Shown one piece after another: positions 1 through 9,190 of a DNA stretch of 64,000 nucleotides. Position 1 is the stretch's first letter. Each line of letters starts with the position of its first letter. The position numbers and the translations under genes are program-made. Below the pieces are notes generated by a model. It saw only the letters and a program-made list of their open reading frames with translations. It was not told where the DNA came from and did not search any database. The stretch comes from Mycobacterium sp. ITM-2016-00318 (GTDB taxonomy: Bacteria; Actinomycetota; Actinomycetes; Mycobacteriales; Mycobacteriaceae), in contig NZ_CP134400.1 in NCBI RefSeq assembly GCF_002968285.2, forward strand, positions 3,162,001-3,226,000. Direction: 5' to 3'.

Positions 1-204
1 ATGCTCACCGCACCGCAGATCCAATCCGCGCAGGCGCGTCAGCGCATCCGGTGGGCCGAGGCTGTAGATGCCAGGCCATATCCGCACCAAATCGGCGCAG
101 CGGAGTCGGCGCTGCATCGCCCGTCTGCTCAGGTGGTCAAGGATCTGCGCTGAAGTGGCGACGCCGCCCTGCGCCGCGAAGAGCTCGCAGAGTTCCGCTG
201 GCAT
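1..204 (-). CDS. Type IV toxin-antitoxin AbiEi-like / DUF559-type protein, N-terminal part (cut by window edge)
   Basis: This minus-strand frame is too short for standard ORF lists. It starts at ATG 204 and stays open for 68 codons to the left edge. The translation begins MPAELCELFAAQGGVAT and continues with a pattern (SAQILDHLSRRAMQRRL, then LVRIWPGIYSLG) typical of the AbiEi-like winged-helix N-terminus. In mycobacteria and other actinobacteria this domain usually precedes a DUF559 endonuclease-like region. The C-terminal domain lies outside the window, so the function cannot be settled here. It is codirectional with pafA, 116 bp downstream of the pafA stop. Family assignment rests on pattern recognition only. 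Confidence 0.6.
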   Translation of the reverse strand, partial: MPAELCELFAAQGGVATSAQILDHLSRRAMQRRLRCADLVRIWPGIYSLGPPDALTRLRGLDLRCGEH

Positions 205-320
205 TCGGGGATTGTGGCCAGCGGCCACGAGATGTCGCCAGTAGGCCCTGTGGACAACTGTCGAGCGCTCAATCTTGTACAGATTTCAGGGCCGAACCCG
301 TACATGGGTGTGCGCTCGCG

Positions 321-1679
321 CTACATCGACGCGATGAGCCGCTTCACCCGCTCGTCGACCGAGCGGAACGGGTCCTTGCACAAGACGGTGCGCTGAGCCT
401 GGTCGTTGAGCTTGAGGTGGACCCAGTCGACGGTGAAATCGCGGCCGGCTTCCTGTGCGGCGCTGATGAACTCGCCGCGCAACTTGGCCCGCGTGGTCTG
501 CGGCGGCGTGTTCACCGCGTCCTCGATCTCCTCGTCGGTGGTCACCCGCGTCGCCAGACCCTTGCGCTGCAGCAGGTCGAAGACTCCCCTGCCGCGTTTG
601 ATGTCGTGGTAGGCCAGGTCGAGTTGGCTGATCTTCGGGTCGGACAGCTCCATGTTGTAGCGGTCCTGGTAGCGCTGGAACAGCTTGCGCTTGATCACCC
701 AGTCGATCTCGGTGTCGACCTTCGCGAAGTCCTGGCTCTCGACGGCGTCGAGTTGTCGTCCCCACAGATCGACGACCTGCTCGAGCTGCGGGTTCGGTTC
801 ACGGCTCCCGAGGTGCTCGACCGCCCGCGAGTGGTATTCGCGCTGGATGTCCAGGGCGCTGGCCTGCCGTCCGCCCGCCAGCCGGACCGGCCGGCGTCCG
901 GTGAGGTCGTGGCTGACCTCACGGATCGCCCGGATGGGGTTGTCCAGCGAGAAGTCCCGGAACGCGACGCCGGATTCGATCATCTCCAGCACCAGCGACG
1001 CCGTGCCGACCTTGAGCATGGTGGTGGTCTCGCTCATGTTGGAGTCGCCGACGATGACGTGCAGGCGCCGGTACTTCTCGGCGTCGGCGTGCGGTTCGTC
1101 GCGGGTGTTGATGATGGGGCGGCTGCGGGTGGTCGCCGACGAAACGCCCTCCCAGATGTGCTCGGCACGCTGGCTCAGGCAGAAAGCGGCGGCTTTCGGC
1201 GTCTGCAACACCTTGCCCGCACCGCAGATGAGTTGGCGGGTGACCAGGAACGGCAGCAGCACATCGGAGATGCGGGAGAACTCGCCCGCCCGCACGATCA
1301 GGTAGTTCTCGTGGCAGCCGTAGCTGTTGCCCGCCGAGTCGGTGTTGTTCTTGAAGAGGTAGATGTCGCCGCCGATGCCCTCGTCGGCCAGCCGCTGCTC
1401 GGCGTCGATCAGCAGGTCTTCCAGCACGCGCTCCCCGGCGCGGTCGTGGGTGACCAGCTGTACGAGGCTGTCGCATTCGGCGGTCGCGTATTCGGGGTGG
1501 CTTCCGACATCGAGGTACAGCCGCGCACCGTTGCGGAGGAAGACGTTGGAGCTTCGACCCCACGACACCACGCGGCGGAACAGATAGCGGGCGACCTCGT
1601 CGGGGCTCAGCCGCCGATGCCCATGAAAGGTGCAGGTCACACCGAATTCAGTCTCGATGCCCATGATCCGTCGCTGCAC
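321..1679 (-). CDS. pafA: Pup--protein ligase PafA
   Basis: PafA attaches the C-terminal glutamate of Pup to lysines of target proteins using ATP, marking them for the mycobacterial proteasome. The protein has the carboxylate-amine ligase fold shared with Dop and glutamine synthetase. The N-terminus [13 protein letters not shown] and the [17 protein letters not shown] segment are near-invariant family motifs. I chose the GTG at 1679 ([12 protein letters not shown]), which gives 452 residues, the same length as M. tuberculosis PafA; the open frame extends 13 codons upstream to 1718. It lies 11 bp downstream of a decayed TetR gene and is about 9 kb from prcA because accessory genes sit between them. 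Confidence 0.97.
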   Translation of the reverse strand: MQRRIMGIETEFGVTCTFHGHRRLSPDEVARYLFRRVVSWGRSSNVFLRNGARLYLDVGSHPEYATAECDSLVQLVTHDRAGERVLEDLLIDAEQRLADEGIGGDIYLFKNNTDSAGNSYGCHENYLIVRAGEFSRISDVLLPFLVTRQLICGAGKVLQTPKAAAFCLSQRAEHIWEGVSSATTRSRPIINTRDEPHADAEKYRRLHVIVGDSNMSETTTMLKVGTASLVLEMIESGVAFRDFSLDNPIRAIREVSHDLTGRRPVRLAGGRQASALDIQREYHSRAVEHLGSREPNPQLEQVVDLWGRQLDAVESQDFAKVDTEIDWVIKRKLFQRYQDRYNMELSDPKISQLDLAYHDIKRGRGVFDLLQRKGLATRVTTDEEIEDAVNTPPQTTRAKLRGEFISAAQEAGRDFTVDWVHLKLNDQAQRTVLCKDPFRSVDERVKRLIASM

Positions 1680-1689
1680 CTCATCGAGC

Positions 1690-2028
1690 TTACGGGTTGG
1701 TTTGGGATGGCGGCGCATCAGCCGCGCCGATAGGCAGGCTTTCCTGCAGCGTCAGCGATCCAGCCGGCGCGCCGAGAATTCGCTCGACTGCATCGGTGTA
1801 GGCGGCGACGACGCTGCCCGCGCGAGACCCGCCGGCGCCGATTGGGTCCGTTCCGTCCTCGTCGATGGCGTCGATGATCGCATCGGCCAGATGCAGCCCC
1901 ATCCCCGCGATGATGATGGCCGCTTCATGCGGGTGCGTGGTGTCGAACACGCCTTCCTCGCAGCCCTGCGTGATGATCGCCTCGAGCGCAGGGGTGTTGT
2001 GGCCTTCGCCCGGGTCATCGGCCCGTCG
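1690..2028 (-). pseudogene. C-terminal remnant of a TetR-family regulator
   Basis: The frame is open from just after a TGA at 2031-2029 to the TAA at 1692-1690 and reads ADDPGEGHNTPALEAIITQG, CEEGVFDTTHPHEAA, IIIAGMGLHLADAI and so on. This resembles the ligand-binding C-terminal half of TetR-family repressors. No DNA-binding helix-turn-helix is encoded, and there is no ATG start upstream of the similarity; the only internal start is a GTG at 1950. The missing 5' end points toward a membrane gene on the opposite strand, so a deletion between two divergent genes is the simplest explanation. The pafA promoter may now lie inside this remnant. Confidence 0.55.
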
Positions 2029-2042
2029 TCACCGCGGCGACC

Positions 2043-2426
2043 GTGGTCGTTGCCGTTCGGCTACCCGGTCTCGGCACAGTGGTCGACGACCTGTTCGGCA
2101 ACGCCGTGCTGCCGTGGATCCTCGGCGCGATGATGCTCGCCTGCGGGCTGATGATCATCGCCTTCCACCAGTACTGGTACAGCGCCTCCGCGGTCGCCAT
2201 CTCGCTGTTCGGGTGGTTCGTCGCGCTGTGCGGGCTGGCGTTGATGGGCTTTCCGAGCGCGATCGAATCAGGAACCACAGAGACGCTGAGCCGCCCCGTC
2301 CTGCTGCTCGGCGCGCGGATCTTCTTCCTCGCGCTCACCGCCGTCGGATTGTGGCTGACCTACGTCGGCTGGGCATCCCGCCGCAACGAGGCCCCTGTGG
2401 ATAACATCAGCGCCGCGGCACGCTGA
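2043..2426 (+). CDS. Small membrane protein, probably frameshifted near its start
   Basis: The 127-residue frame carries three hydrophobic segments (around VLPWILGAMMLACGLMIIAF, ASAVAISLFGWFVALCGLA and LLLGARIFFLALTAVGLWL). It resembles a family of small uncharacterised bacterial membrane proteins that usually begin with an (A)RVIGPV-type segment. That segment is present just upstream in another frame: GTG at 1999 encodes VAFARVIGP, and a one-base loss near 2022-2024 would separate it from the VVTAATVVVAV reading in this frame. The GTG at 2043 has no visible ribosome-binding site. It may therefore be a damaged gene rather than a functional short one. Function unknown. Confidence 0.5.
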   Translation: MVVAVRLPGLGTVVDDLFGNAVLPWILGAMMLACGLMIIAFHQYWYSASAVAISLFGWFVALCGLALMGFPSAIESGTTETLSRPVLLLGARIFFLALTAVGLWLTYVGWASRRNEAPVDNISAAAR

Positions 2427-2442
2427 TCTGTCAGCATGAGGC

Positions 2443-2718
2443 ATGGGGGGAAACACCGAAGTCGACCTGGACGCGCTACGAGCCGTCGCCGACCATGTCA
2501 CACAGGCCGCAGATGCCATCGCCGAAATACACTGGGCCACAGTACCATCCGCCGAGTTGGCGGGCTCGACGGTGGCCACCGTACCCGCGCCCGATCTGAT
2601 CGCGGCGAAACTGGCCGACGTCATCGCGAACATGCGCGGTTGGGCGGTGGCCGCACGAATGGCCGCCGATGCCTTCGAGCGCGCCGACAGCCGCAGTGCC
2701 GACCGCTTCCCCCGATGA
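2443..2718 (+). CDS. ESX/WXG100-like small helical protein
   Basis: A 91-residue, alanine-rich, helical protein with no signal peptide. Its layout (VDLDALRAVADHVTQAADAI near the N-terminus, then a second helix NMRGWAVAARMAADAFERAD) matches the small type VII-associated proteins of mycobacteria (EspC/DUF2580-like). Its TGA stop overlaps the ATG of the next gene (ATGA at 2715-2718), so the two are translationally coupled. In other mycobacteria such a small protein commonly precedes a DUF1023 hydrolase, as it does here. Export by an ESX system is an inference; no ESX core gene is in the window. Confidence 0.7.
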   Translation: MGGNTEVDLDALRAVADHVTQAADAIAEIHWATVPSAELAGSTVATVPAPDLIAAKLADVIANMRGWAVAARMAADAFERADSRSADRFPR

Positions 2719-4250
2719 GCAGGCTGACGGTCGCACAGGCCGAGGCGTGGAACCCCGACGCGCTGCGCGACACCGCCGACGAATGGGACGCCGCCGCAAC
2801 AGATCTACGCACCCGCGTCGACGGTGTCGTACGTGCCATCCAGGGCAGCCGCGACTACTGGACCGGATCGGCCGCCGAGGCGGCTCGCGGTCACGGCGCC
2901 ACCATCGCCGCCGACGGCGCACTGGCGACGCGGTGCCTGATCACCGCCGCCGTCGCGGCGCGTGACGGCGCGGCTCAAATGGCAACGGCGCGAAGCGCTC
3001 TGATCACACTGCTGTCCCAGCGAACGCCACTTCTCGTTCCGCTGACCGGCGGCAGCACGCATGTCGCGGCCGAGGCGCTCGACGGACAGGTCGAGGCCGC
3101 CCTCGACCGGCTCGCAGCGGCCGACGCGGACACCGCAGCCGACGTCACCGAGGCGCTGAACCCGAAACATGCACCCAAGGCCTCGACGGCGCCGGCCGGG
3201 GCGGGGCCGGTGCCGATGGCCGACGTCGTCGCGGGCTGGTCGGCGATCGAGCAAGACCGCATCGCGAGCCAGATCGAGGCGATGACACCCGAACAGCGTC
3301 AACGGCTCATCGACGAATTCCCCAAGCAGGTCGGCAACACCGACGGTGTGCCGTGGAATATGCGAATCGCGGCCAACCGCACCAACATCGCGCAGGCGAT
3401 CGCCGACGAGCGCCGTAGCGACAGCCCGGACTCGCGGCGCCGTATCGCCCTCTACCAGGATCTGCTCGGCGAGGTCGACGACCCGACCCGCAGCGGCCGC
3501 CGGGTGGACAGGCAGATCCTCGCGTTCGACCCGCAGCGGGAATCGCTGATCGAGCTCAACGGAAATGTGAAAGCCGCCACGAGCGTCGCCGTCATGGTGC
3601 CCGGGATGAACACGACGATCGAGGATTCGGCGGCGAACACCGCGACGGCGAGGCGCTTCGTCTCGGCCACCCGCGGCGAGGTCGCGGCGATCACCTACCT
3701 CGGCGGCGCGTTTCCCCGCGGGGACAACGTCGCCGCGGGCGTCACCCGGGCCGCCGACCCCCGATACGCGCTGGACATGGCGCCACGCCTGGTGGCGTTC
3801 AGCGAGGACGTCGACCGCACGGTCGACGCCACCGGCCGCGACATCCCCGTCACCTACATCGGCCACTCGTACGGCGGCTCGATCATGGGCACCGCGGAGG
3901 TCTTCGGGCTGACCGCCGACCGCACGCTCTATCTCGCTGCGGCCGGCGCGGGCGTCGGCGTGGACGAACCGTCGGACTGGCACAACCGAAATCCCGACGT
4001 GCTGAGGTTCTCGATGACGGCACCCGGTGACCTCATCGAGGTGGTGCAGGGCAATCCGGCCATCCCGCACGGTGCCGACCCAGACGAGATGCCCGTCGTG
4101 ATCCGTTTGGCTGCAGGTGATTACGACGACGGTCGGCCGATGGCGGGTCCGCGGGCACACACCGACATCGTCAACGCGCCGTCGGACTCCTGGCGCCGCA
4201 TCCTTGCGGTCATCACCGGCGATTCGGCGACACTGCACAAGGCGGGCTAG
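2715..4250 (+). CDS. WXG-like helical domain fused to DUF1023 alpha/beta hydrolase
   Basis: The 511-residue protein starts at ATG 2715, overlapping the previous stop; the open frame runs back to 2436 but that part overlaps the upstream gene. The first 100 residues are helical with a W-x-G-like turn (DYWTGSAAEAAR). Residues from about 280 onward form a DUF1023 alpha/beta hydrolase with AVMVPGMNTTIED and the nucleophile elbow GHSYGG near residue 385. Such proteins are found next to type VII-associated genes in mycobacteria. Substrate is unknown; lipase or esterase activity is a fold-based guess. It converges with the DUF294 gene, overlapping it by 4 bp. Confidence 0.85.
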   Translation: MSRLTVAQAEAWNPDALRDTADEWDAAATDLRTRVDGVVRAIQGSRDYWTGSAAEAARGHGATIAADGALATRCLITAAVAARDGAAQMATARSALITLLSQRTPLLVPLTGGSTHVAAEALDGQVEAALDRLAAADADTAADVTEALNPKHAPKASTAPAGAGPVPMADVVAGWSAIEQDRIASQIEAMTPEQRQRLIDEFPKQVGNTDGVPWNMRIAANRTNIAQAIADERRSDSPDSRRRIALYQDLLGEVDDPTRSGRRVDRQILAFDPQRESLIELNGNVKAATSVAVMVPGMNTTIEDSAANTATARRFVSATRGEVAAITYLGGAFPRGDNVAAGVTRAADPRYALDMAPRLVAFSEDVDRTVDATGRDIPVTYIGHSYGGSIMGTAEVFGLTADRTLYLAAAGAGVGVDEPSDWHNRNPDVLRFSMTAPGDLIEVVQGNPAIPHGADPDEMPVVIRLAAGDYDDGRPMAGPRAHTDIVNAPSDSWRRILAVITGDSATLHKAG

Positions 4251-6100
4251 CCGGGCGGGATAACGACGTTCTTCACCCGGCGCTGCACCGCCACGATCTC
4301 GCGCAGACCGTCGTTGAGCAGACTGCGGTTCAGCGGCGACAACTCGGACACGGTGATCACGTCGCCCGGGGTGTGGCCCGCGGCGATCTGCGCGACCTGA
4401 TGGGCCATCCGCAGCCGCTGCAGCATGACGAAAACGTCGCACAGGATGTCGGCGTCCTTGTCGCTGATCGCACCGACCTGCGCGGCGGCGCTCAGCCGGG
4501 CGGGCGTCGTCGCGGACCCCAGGTCGGCGCTCAACCCGCCCCACCGGGCCAGGTTGACGATCGGTGTGATCGCGTGCTGTTTGAGGTCGAAGGTGCCGCC
4601 GCGCCGTGACAGCACATCGCGAAGCGACCTGGTCCTGACCCGAGAGGCCAGCGCCTCGAGCCGCTGCAGCCGCAGCGCATCGGGATGTTCCTCGCGCATC
4701 GAACGATAGGCGGCGGGAACCGTGTGCAGCGATGCGTCGCCCCAGACCACCCGCCCGTCGATGAGCAGTGACGACATCATCAGGCCCTGGTCGCGTAGCG
4801 GATCGTCGAGCCAGCCCTTCGCCGCTTCGAACCATGCCGACTGCGATCGCGAGAACAGCGGCGCGTAGGCGACCGCGCCGTTGCGGTCATGCGGCAGGCC
4901 ACAGCCCTCGAGGATCTCGTGGGTGCGCGCGGCGACCGCACGCAACGCCTCACTCGCAGAGGACATGTCGTCACGCCACGACATCGCGCTGTCCACATCC
5001 GATGAGGGCACCGCCTCACGGCGGGCGACACTGCCGAGCGTCAGCCATGCGAACCCGTCGATACCGCCGGCCGCGTCGGCCAGCGCCAATTCGAGTGCCC
5101 TGCGCACCAGGCTGTCGATGACGACCGAGAGAATCGCACTGGTCGCCGACGCCTTGGTGCCGTTGCGGAACAGGTCACCGGCCACCCCGGTGACGGTTTG
5201 CCCGATCTCCTGCAATTCGGTTGCGCCAGCTGCCGATCCGATGGAGCGACGCAGGATGAAGCTCTGCCTGACCGATGCCGCCAGCAGGTCGGCGTCTTCG
5301 AGCACACCGACGACCTCACCTCGCGCGCTGACCACCGGCATGTGCTTCATGCCGCACTCGAGCATGTCCATCAGCACGGTTTCCGCGGTCAGGTCAGCGG
5401 TGACGCGGCGCGCCGGTGCGCTCATCACCCGCGTGATCGGCTCGTCTATCGAGACGCCCGCGGCCACCACCCGAGTTCGGAGGTCACGGTCGGTGAAGAT
5501 GCCCAAATCGCCGTCGGGCAGCCGGATCAACGCGTAGGACACGTGGTGCTCGGTCATCCGGCACACCACCTCACGCACCGACGAATCGGGTGCGACGAGC
5601 AGCACGTCGCCGTGGACGAGTTCACCGACCGGCCTGCTGTCGGTCGTCGGTGCGATCGTCGGGCGGTCGGTGCGGCTGCCCATGTTCCATGCCGTCGACG
5701 CGAGGAACGCAAGGCCCGCCGGCTTGGCGAACTGGGCGCGCACCAGCGCACCGGGAAGCCGGATCAGCGTGCTCGGCTCCGTGGTGCGTGCCACGAACTC
5801 CATACCGCCGCCGGTGAGAAGCGGGGTGTAGCCGAAGACCCCGCCCTGCCCGACGGTGTCGATGGTGGCCGCGTCGGTGCTCGCCTGCAGCGTCACAGCT
5901 CCGCTGCGCACCATCCACACGTCGTCGGGCACGCGGGTCGAGTAGTCGGCGACGACGGCGCCCGCCGGGAAGTCGACCGACTCCGAGCCGGCAGCCAGAT
6001 CGGCGAGCTCCTCGTCGGGCACCGCCTGAAAGGGCGTGTGCTCGCCGAGAAACGACGCGAGACTCTCTATCGAATCATCTCCCCCGGATGAGGTCGGCAC
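4247..6100 (-). CDS. Cyclic-nucleotide-binding / CBS pair / DUF294 putative nucleotidyltransferase
   Basis: The 617-residue regulatory-type protein has three parts: a cNMP-binding-like beta roll (about 20-130), two CBS domains (about 160-285, with LGIFTDRDLRTRVV and GVLEDADLL) and a DUF294 nucleotidyltransferase-like domain with GSVARREAVPSSDVDSA at 356-372. The G-S and D-x-D residues of a polymerase-beta-type active site are therefore kept, as in GlnD-like enzymes. It is the last gene of the choline operon, its start overlapping the end of the oxidase gene by 26 bp. In other bacteria this architecture accompanies transporters or carbon-use genes. A role in sensing nucleotides and controlling this operon's proteins is inference. 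Confidence 0.88.
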   Translation of the reverse strand: MPTSSGGDDSIESLASFLGEHTPFQAVPDEELADLAAGSESVDFPAGAVVADYSTRVPDDVWMVRSGAVTLQASTDAATIDTVGQGGVFGYTPLLTGGGMEFVARTTEPSTLIRLPGALVRAQFAKPAGLAFLASTAWNMGSRTDRPTIAPTTDSRPVGELVHGDVLLVAPDSSVREVVCRMTEHHVSYALIRLPDGDLGIFTDRDLRTRVVAAGVSIDEPITRVMSAPARRVTADLTAETVLMDMLECGMKHMPVVSARGEVVGVLEDADLLAASVRQSFILRRSIGSAAGATELQEIGQTVTGVAGDLFRNGTKASATSAILSVVIDSLVRRALELALADAAGGIDGFAWLTLGSVARREAVPSSDVDSAMSWRDDMSSASEALRAVAARTHEILEGCGLPHDRNGAVAYAPLFSRSQSAWFEAAKGWLDDPLRDQGLMMSSLLIDGRVVWGDASLHTVPAAYRSMREEHPDALRLQRLEALASRVRTRSLRDVLSRRGGTFDLKQHAITPIVNLARWGGLSADLGSATTPARLSAAAQVGAISDKDADILCDVFVMLQRLRMAHQVAQIAAGHTPGDVITVSELSPLNRSLLNDGLREIVAVQRRVKNVVIPPG

Positions 6101-7625
6101 ACTTCTCCGCCATCGTCATCACCGTGATGTTGGGGTTGACCGAGGGCAGCTTCGGCATCGCGGACGCGTCGACCACCCGCAGTCGCTCGGCGCCCTTGAC
6201 CCGCAGTTGCGGATCGAGGACCGCCATCGGGTCGCCTCCCGACCCCATCCGCGCGGTGGCGGCGGGGTGATACACGGTGTTGTGGCACCGGTGGATGTAG
6301 TCGAGCAGTTCGTCGTCGGTCGTCGCATCGGGCCCTGGCGCGAGCTCGCGGCCGACCCATTCGGCCAGCGGCTCCTGCGCGGCGATCGCGCGGGCCAGCT
6401 TGACGCCGGTCAGCATGATCCGGTCGTCGTAGCCGTCGGGGTCGGTGAAGTAGCGCGGGTCGACCCGCGGTCGGTCGCGAAAATCTTTGCTGCGCAGGCG
6501 AACTGTGCCTCGTGACCGGCCTTGGGTGACGTTGGGAGTCAAGCAGAACCCGTTGTTCGTGGTCGGATAGCCGCGGCGCAGCGTGTTCATGTCGAACGGC
6601 ACGCTGCCGTAGTGCATCATCAGATCCGGCTGGCCGGCGTCGTCATCAACGGTGGTGAACAAGCCGATCTCCCACCACTGCGTCGACGTGGTCACCATCG
6701 GCTTGGCGGCCTCCCAGAACACCAGTCCCTCGACGTGATCGTCGAGGTTCGAGCCGACGCCGGGGGAATCGACCCGGACGTCGATGCCCATCTCGCGCAG
6801 GTGCACGCTCGGGCCGATCCCCGAGAGCATCAACAACTTCGGGGTGTCGATCGCCCCCGCGGTGAGCACCACCTCGCGCCGCGCGGAGACCGTGTCATAG
6901 CCGGTGAGGTCCGGCCGCTGATACCGGACACCGGTCGCGGTATTGCCCTTGCCGAAAAGGACCTCGGCCACCCAGCAGTCGGTGCGGACCTCGAGGTTGC
7001 TCCGCGAGTCCAGGATCGGATGAAGGTACGCGTGGCTGCTGGAGTTGCGGGTGCCGTCTTCGGCGGCGTTGATCTGGAACCAGCCCGCGCCGTTGCGCAC
7101 CGTCTCGCCGCGATTGAACGCAACGGTCGGCATCCCGACCTTCGCGGCCGCCTCGAGCACCGCGACGCCGCACGGGTCGTCGGGCGGCACGTCACGCAAA
7201 CCGACGGTGCCGGTCAATCGCTTTACCAGCGGCAGGATCTCGGCGGCGCTCCACCCGTCGGCGCCCATGGTCACCCATTCGTCGAGACACTCCGCCGGCG
7301 GCCAGAACGCGATGCACGAGTTGTGTGACGAGCAGCCGCCGAGCACCTTGCCCCGCGCGTGTCGCATGAACGAGTTCCCTCGTTCCTGCGGTTCCACCGG
7401 GTAGTCCCAGTCGTATCCGGAGTCAAGCAGATGCATCCACTCGGACAACACCAGGATGTTGTCGTCGCCGACGTCCGACGGGCCCGCCTCCAGTAGACAG
7501 ACAGTGACGTCCGAATCTTCCGAAAGTCTCGCCGCCAGTGCGCATCCCGCCGTCCCGCCACCGGCGATCACATAGTCGAATGTGCCGGTGACCCGCACGT
7601 GAGGAGGACCAACATCCTGAGCCAT
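6075..7625 (-). CDS. codA: GMC flavoenzyme, choline oxidase type
   Basis: The 516-residue protein closely follows Arthrobacter choline oxidase, which oxidises choline to betaine aldehyde and on to glycine betaine, making H2O2. Visible features are the FAD fold GGGTAGCALAARLSE, the motif GGCSSHNSCIAFW (residues 96-108, where the FAD-linking His and active-site Ser of choline oxidase lie), the second GMC signature GAIDTPKLLMLSGIGP, STQWWEIGLFT, and the catalytic region HNTVYHPAATARMG followed by SVNPNITVM. The ATG lies one base after the permease stop. Choline dehydrogenase (BetA) or another GMC alcohol oxidase is the alternative, but the shared active-site set favours choline oxidase. Confidence 0.85.
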   Translation of the reverse strand: MAQDVGPPHVRVTGTFDYVIAGGGTAGCALAARLSEDSDVTVCLLEAGPSDVGDDNILVLSEWMHLLDSGYDWDYPVEPQERGNSFMRHARGKVLGGCSSHNSCIAFWPPAECLDEWVTMGADGWSAAEILPLVKRLTGTVGLRDVPPDDPCGVAVLEAAAKVGMPTVAFNRGETVRNGAGWFQINAAEDGTRNSSSHAYLHPILDSRSNLEVRTDCWVAEVLFGKGNTATGVRYQRPDLTGYDTVSARREVVLTAGAIDTPKLLMLSGIGPSVHLREMGIDVRVDSPGVGSNLDDHVEGLVFWEAAKPMVTTSTQWWEIGLFTTVDDDAGQPDLMMHYGSVPFDMNTLRRGYPTTNNGFCLTPNVTQGRSRGTVRLRSKDFRDRPRVDPRYFTDPDGYDDRIMLTGVKLARAIAAQEPLAEWVGRELAPGPDATTDDELLDYIHRCHNTVYHPAATARMGSGGDPMAVLDPQLRVKGAERLRVVDASAMPKLPSVNPNITVMTMAEKCADLIRGR

Positions 7626-7626
7626 T

Positions 7627-9177
7627 TCAGGCCTGCTCGAGAGGCTTCTCGACCTTCGCTTCTGCCACCGTCTCCGCGGCGTGCGACTCCAAAGTCCCGA
7701 TGTGGTGACGACCCTTGACGAAATACCACAGCAGACCGGCGCCGAGGATCACGCCGATGTAGACGAATGCGCCCCAGGTGTTGTACCAGGGCTCGCCGTA
7801 GACCGCGGCGCGCGGCCAGGCCAGGTTGACCGCCATGCCGACGCCCCACACCACGGCGACGATGTTGACCAGCAGGCCCCACCGCCCCATCGTGAAGTAG
7901 CCGCCCTCCTTGAGATCCGCTGGCGGCCACTGCCCTTGAAGGCGCTTCTTGAGCAGCGGGCCCGTCACCATCAGGTAGGCAAGATAAATCATGATGATCG
8001 CGATCGACGTCAGCACCGTGAAGATCTGTGCGTTGGCGATGTTGAGCACCAAGATGATCACCGAGATGATCCCGATGGTCACCGCGGGAATGATCGGGGT
8101 CTGGGTCTTCGGGTTGACCGTTGCGAGCTTCTCGCCGAACGGCAGCGCGTTGTCCCGGGCCATCGCGAACGTGAGGCGGATCGCGGCGGTGTGCACAGCG
8201 AGGGTGCAGACGGTCACCGCGATCACGATGCAGATCAGGAAGATCTTGCCCAGCGGTCCCCACATCACCTGCTCGACGATGTACTGCAAGCCTCCGCTGC
8301 TCTCACCGAGCTGCGGGTCCTGCAGGTTCGGCGCGGCCATCACCGCGAACACCAGGATGCCGCCGCCGATCACGAACGATGCCAGGATCGCCCGGGCGAT
8401 GGCCTTCGGCGCGGTGCGCCGCGGCTCGACCGTCTCTTCTCCCAGCGAGCTGGCGGTGTCGAAGCCGTACATCACATAGCCCGACGCCAGCGACGCGATC
8501 AGGAAGGCGCCGAGGAAACCCATGCTCTCCCCCTGGCCGTATCCGTTGGTGGAGAAGAAGATGTCGGGGCTGTTCTGAACATTGACCGCCAGCAGGACGA
8601 CGATCAGGACGGCGGCGATGAGCTCGATGAACACGCCGCTGCTGTTGATCCTGGTCATCAGCTTCACGCCGAGTGCGTTGATCAGCGTGGTGAACGCGAT
8701 CAACACCGTGCCAAGAATGACCGCATTGGCGGCGTAGTCGTACTCGCCGGTGCCGTCTCCGATAATCTGGAAACCGCTCCACAATCGGGGCAGGTTGAGC
8801 TGGTAGGCCAGCGCGACCGCGGAGATGGTCACGATCGACGCGGTCAGCATCAACCAGCCCGACGTCCAGCCGACCAACCTGCTCGCCAGCTTCTTCGACC
8901 AGTTGTATACCGAGCCTGCCACCGGATATTTCGCGGCCAGTTCCATGAAGCACAAGGCGACGGCCATCTGCCCGACGAACACTATCGGCCACGACCACAG
9001 ATAGGCCGGACCCGCTGTGCCGAAGCCGAAGTAGAACAGCTGGAATGTGCCGGTTAGAATCGAGATGTAGCTAACCCCGGCTGCGAAGCTGGCGAACTTG
9101 CCGATGCTGCGGTCCAGCGATTCCTTGTACCCGAAGTCCTCCATGCCGCTGTCGGCGTGCGAATCCTTGATCGCCAT
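7627..9177 (-). CDS. APC-superfamily amino acid/amine permease
   Basis: A 516-residue integral membrane protein with about twelve hydrophobic segments. The N-terminal LDRSIGKFASFAAGVSYIS region and the LGEETVEPRRTAPKAIARAI motif after segment 6 are typical of the APC/GABA-permease-like group. It sits between an aldehyde dehydrogenase gene and a choline-oxidase-type gene in one operon (13 and 1 bp gaps), so choline, ethanolamine or a related amine is the likely cargo. This is inferred from context, because APC permeases cannot be assigned a substrate from motifs alone. Confidence 0.88.
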   Translation of the reverse strand: MAIKDSHADSGMEDFGYKESLDRSIGKFASFAAGVSYISILTGTFQLFYFGFGTAGPAYLWSWPIVFVGQMAVALCFMELAAKYPVAGSVYNWSKKLASRLVGWTSGWLMLTASIVTISAVALAYQLNLPRLWSGFQIIGDGTGEYDYAANAVILGTVLIAFTTLINALGVKLMTRINSSGVFIELIAAVLIVVLLAVNVQNSPDIFFSTNGYGQGESMGFLGAFLIASLASGYVMYGFDTASSLGEETVEPRRTAPKAIARAILASFVIGGGILVFAVMAAPNLQDPQLGESSGGLQYIVEQVMWGPLGKIFLICIVIAVTVCTLAVHTAAIRLTFAMARDNALPFGEKLATVNPKTQTPIIPAVTIGIISVIILVLNIANAQIFTVLTSIAIIMIYLAYLMVTGPLLKKRLQGQWPPADLKEGGYFTMGRWGLLVNIVAVVWGVGMAVNLAWPRAAVYGEPWYNTWGAFVYIGVILGAGLLWYFVKGRHHIGTLESHAAETVAEAKVEKPLEQA

Positions 9178-9190
9178 GGGTGCTCTCTTT

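Noticed and set aside
51-1733. 560-codon plus-strand ORF opposite pafA
   Set aside because: It is antisense to a clearly conserved pafA; the translation is Arg/Val/Asp-rich with no domain, as expected of a GC-rich shadow frame.
2805-4835. 676-codon minus-strand ORF
   Set aside because: It overlaps the DUF1023 gene and the DUF294 gene, both with recognisable motifs; no domain in its own translation.
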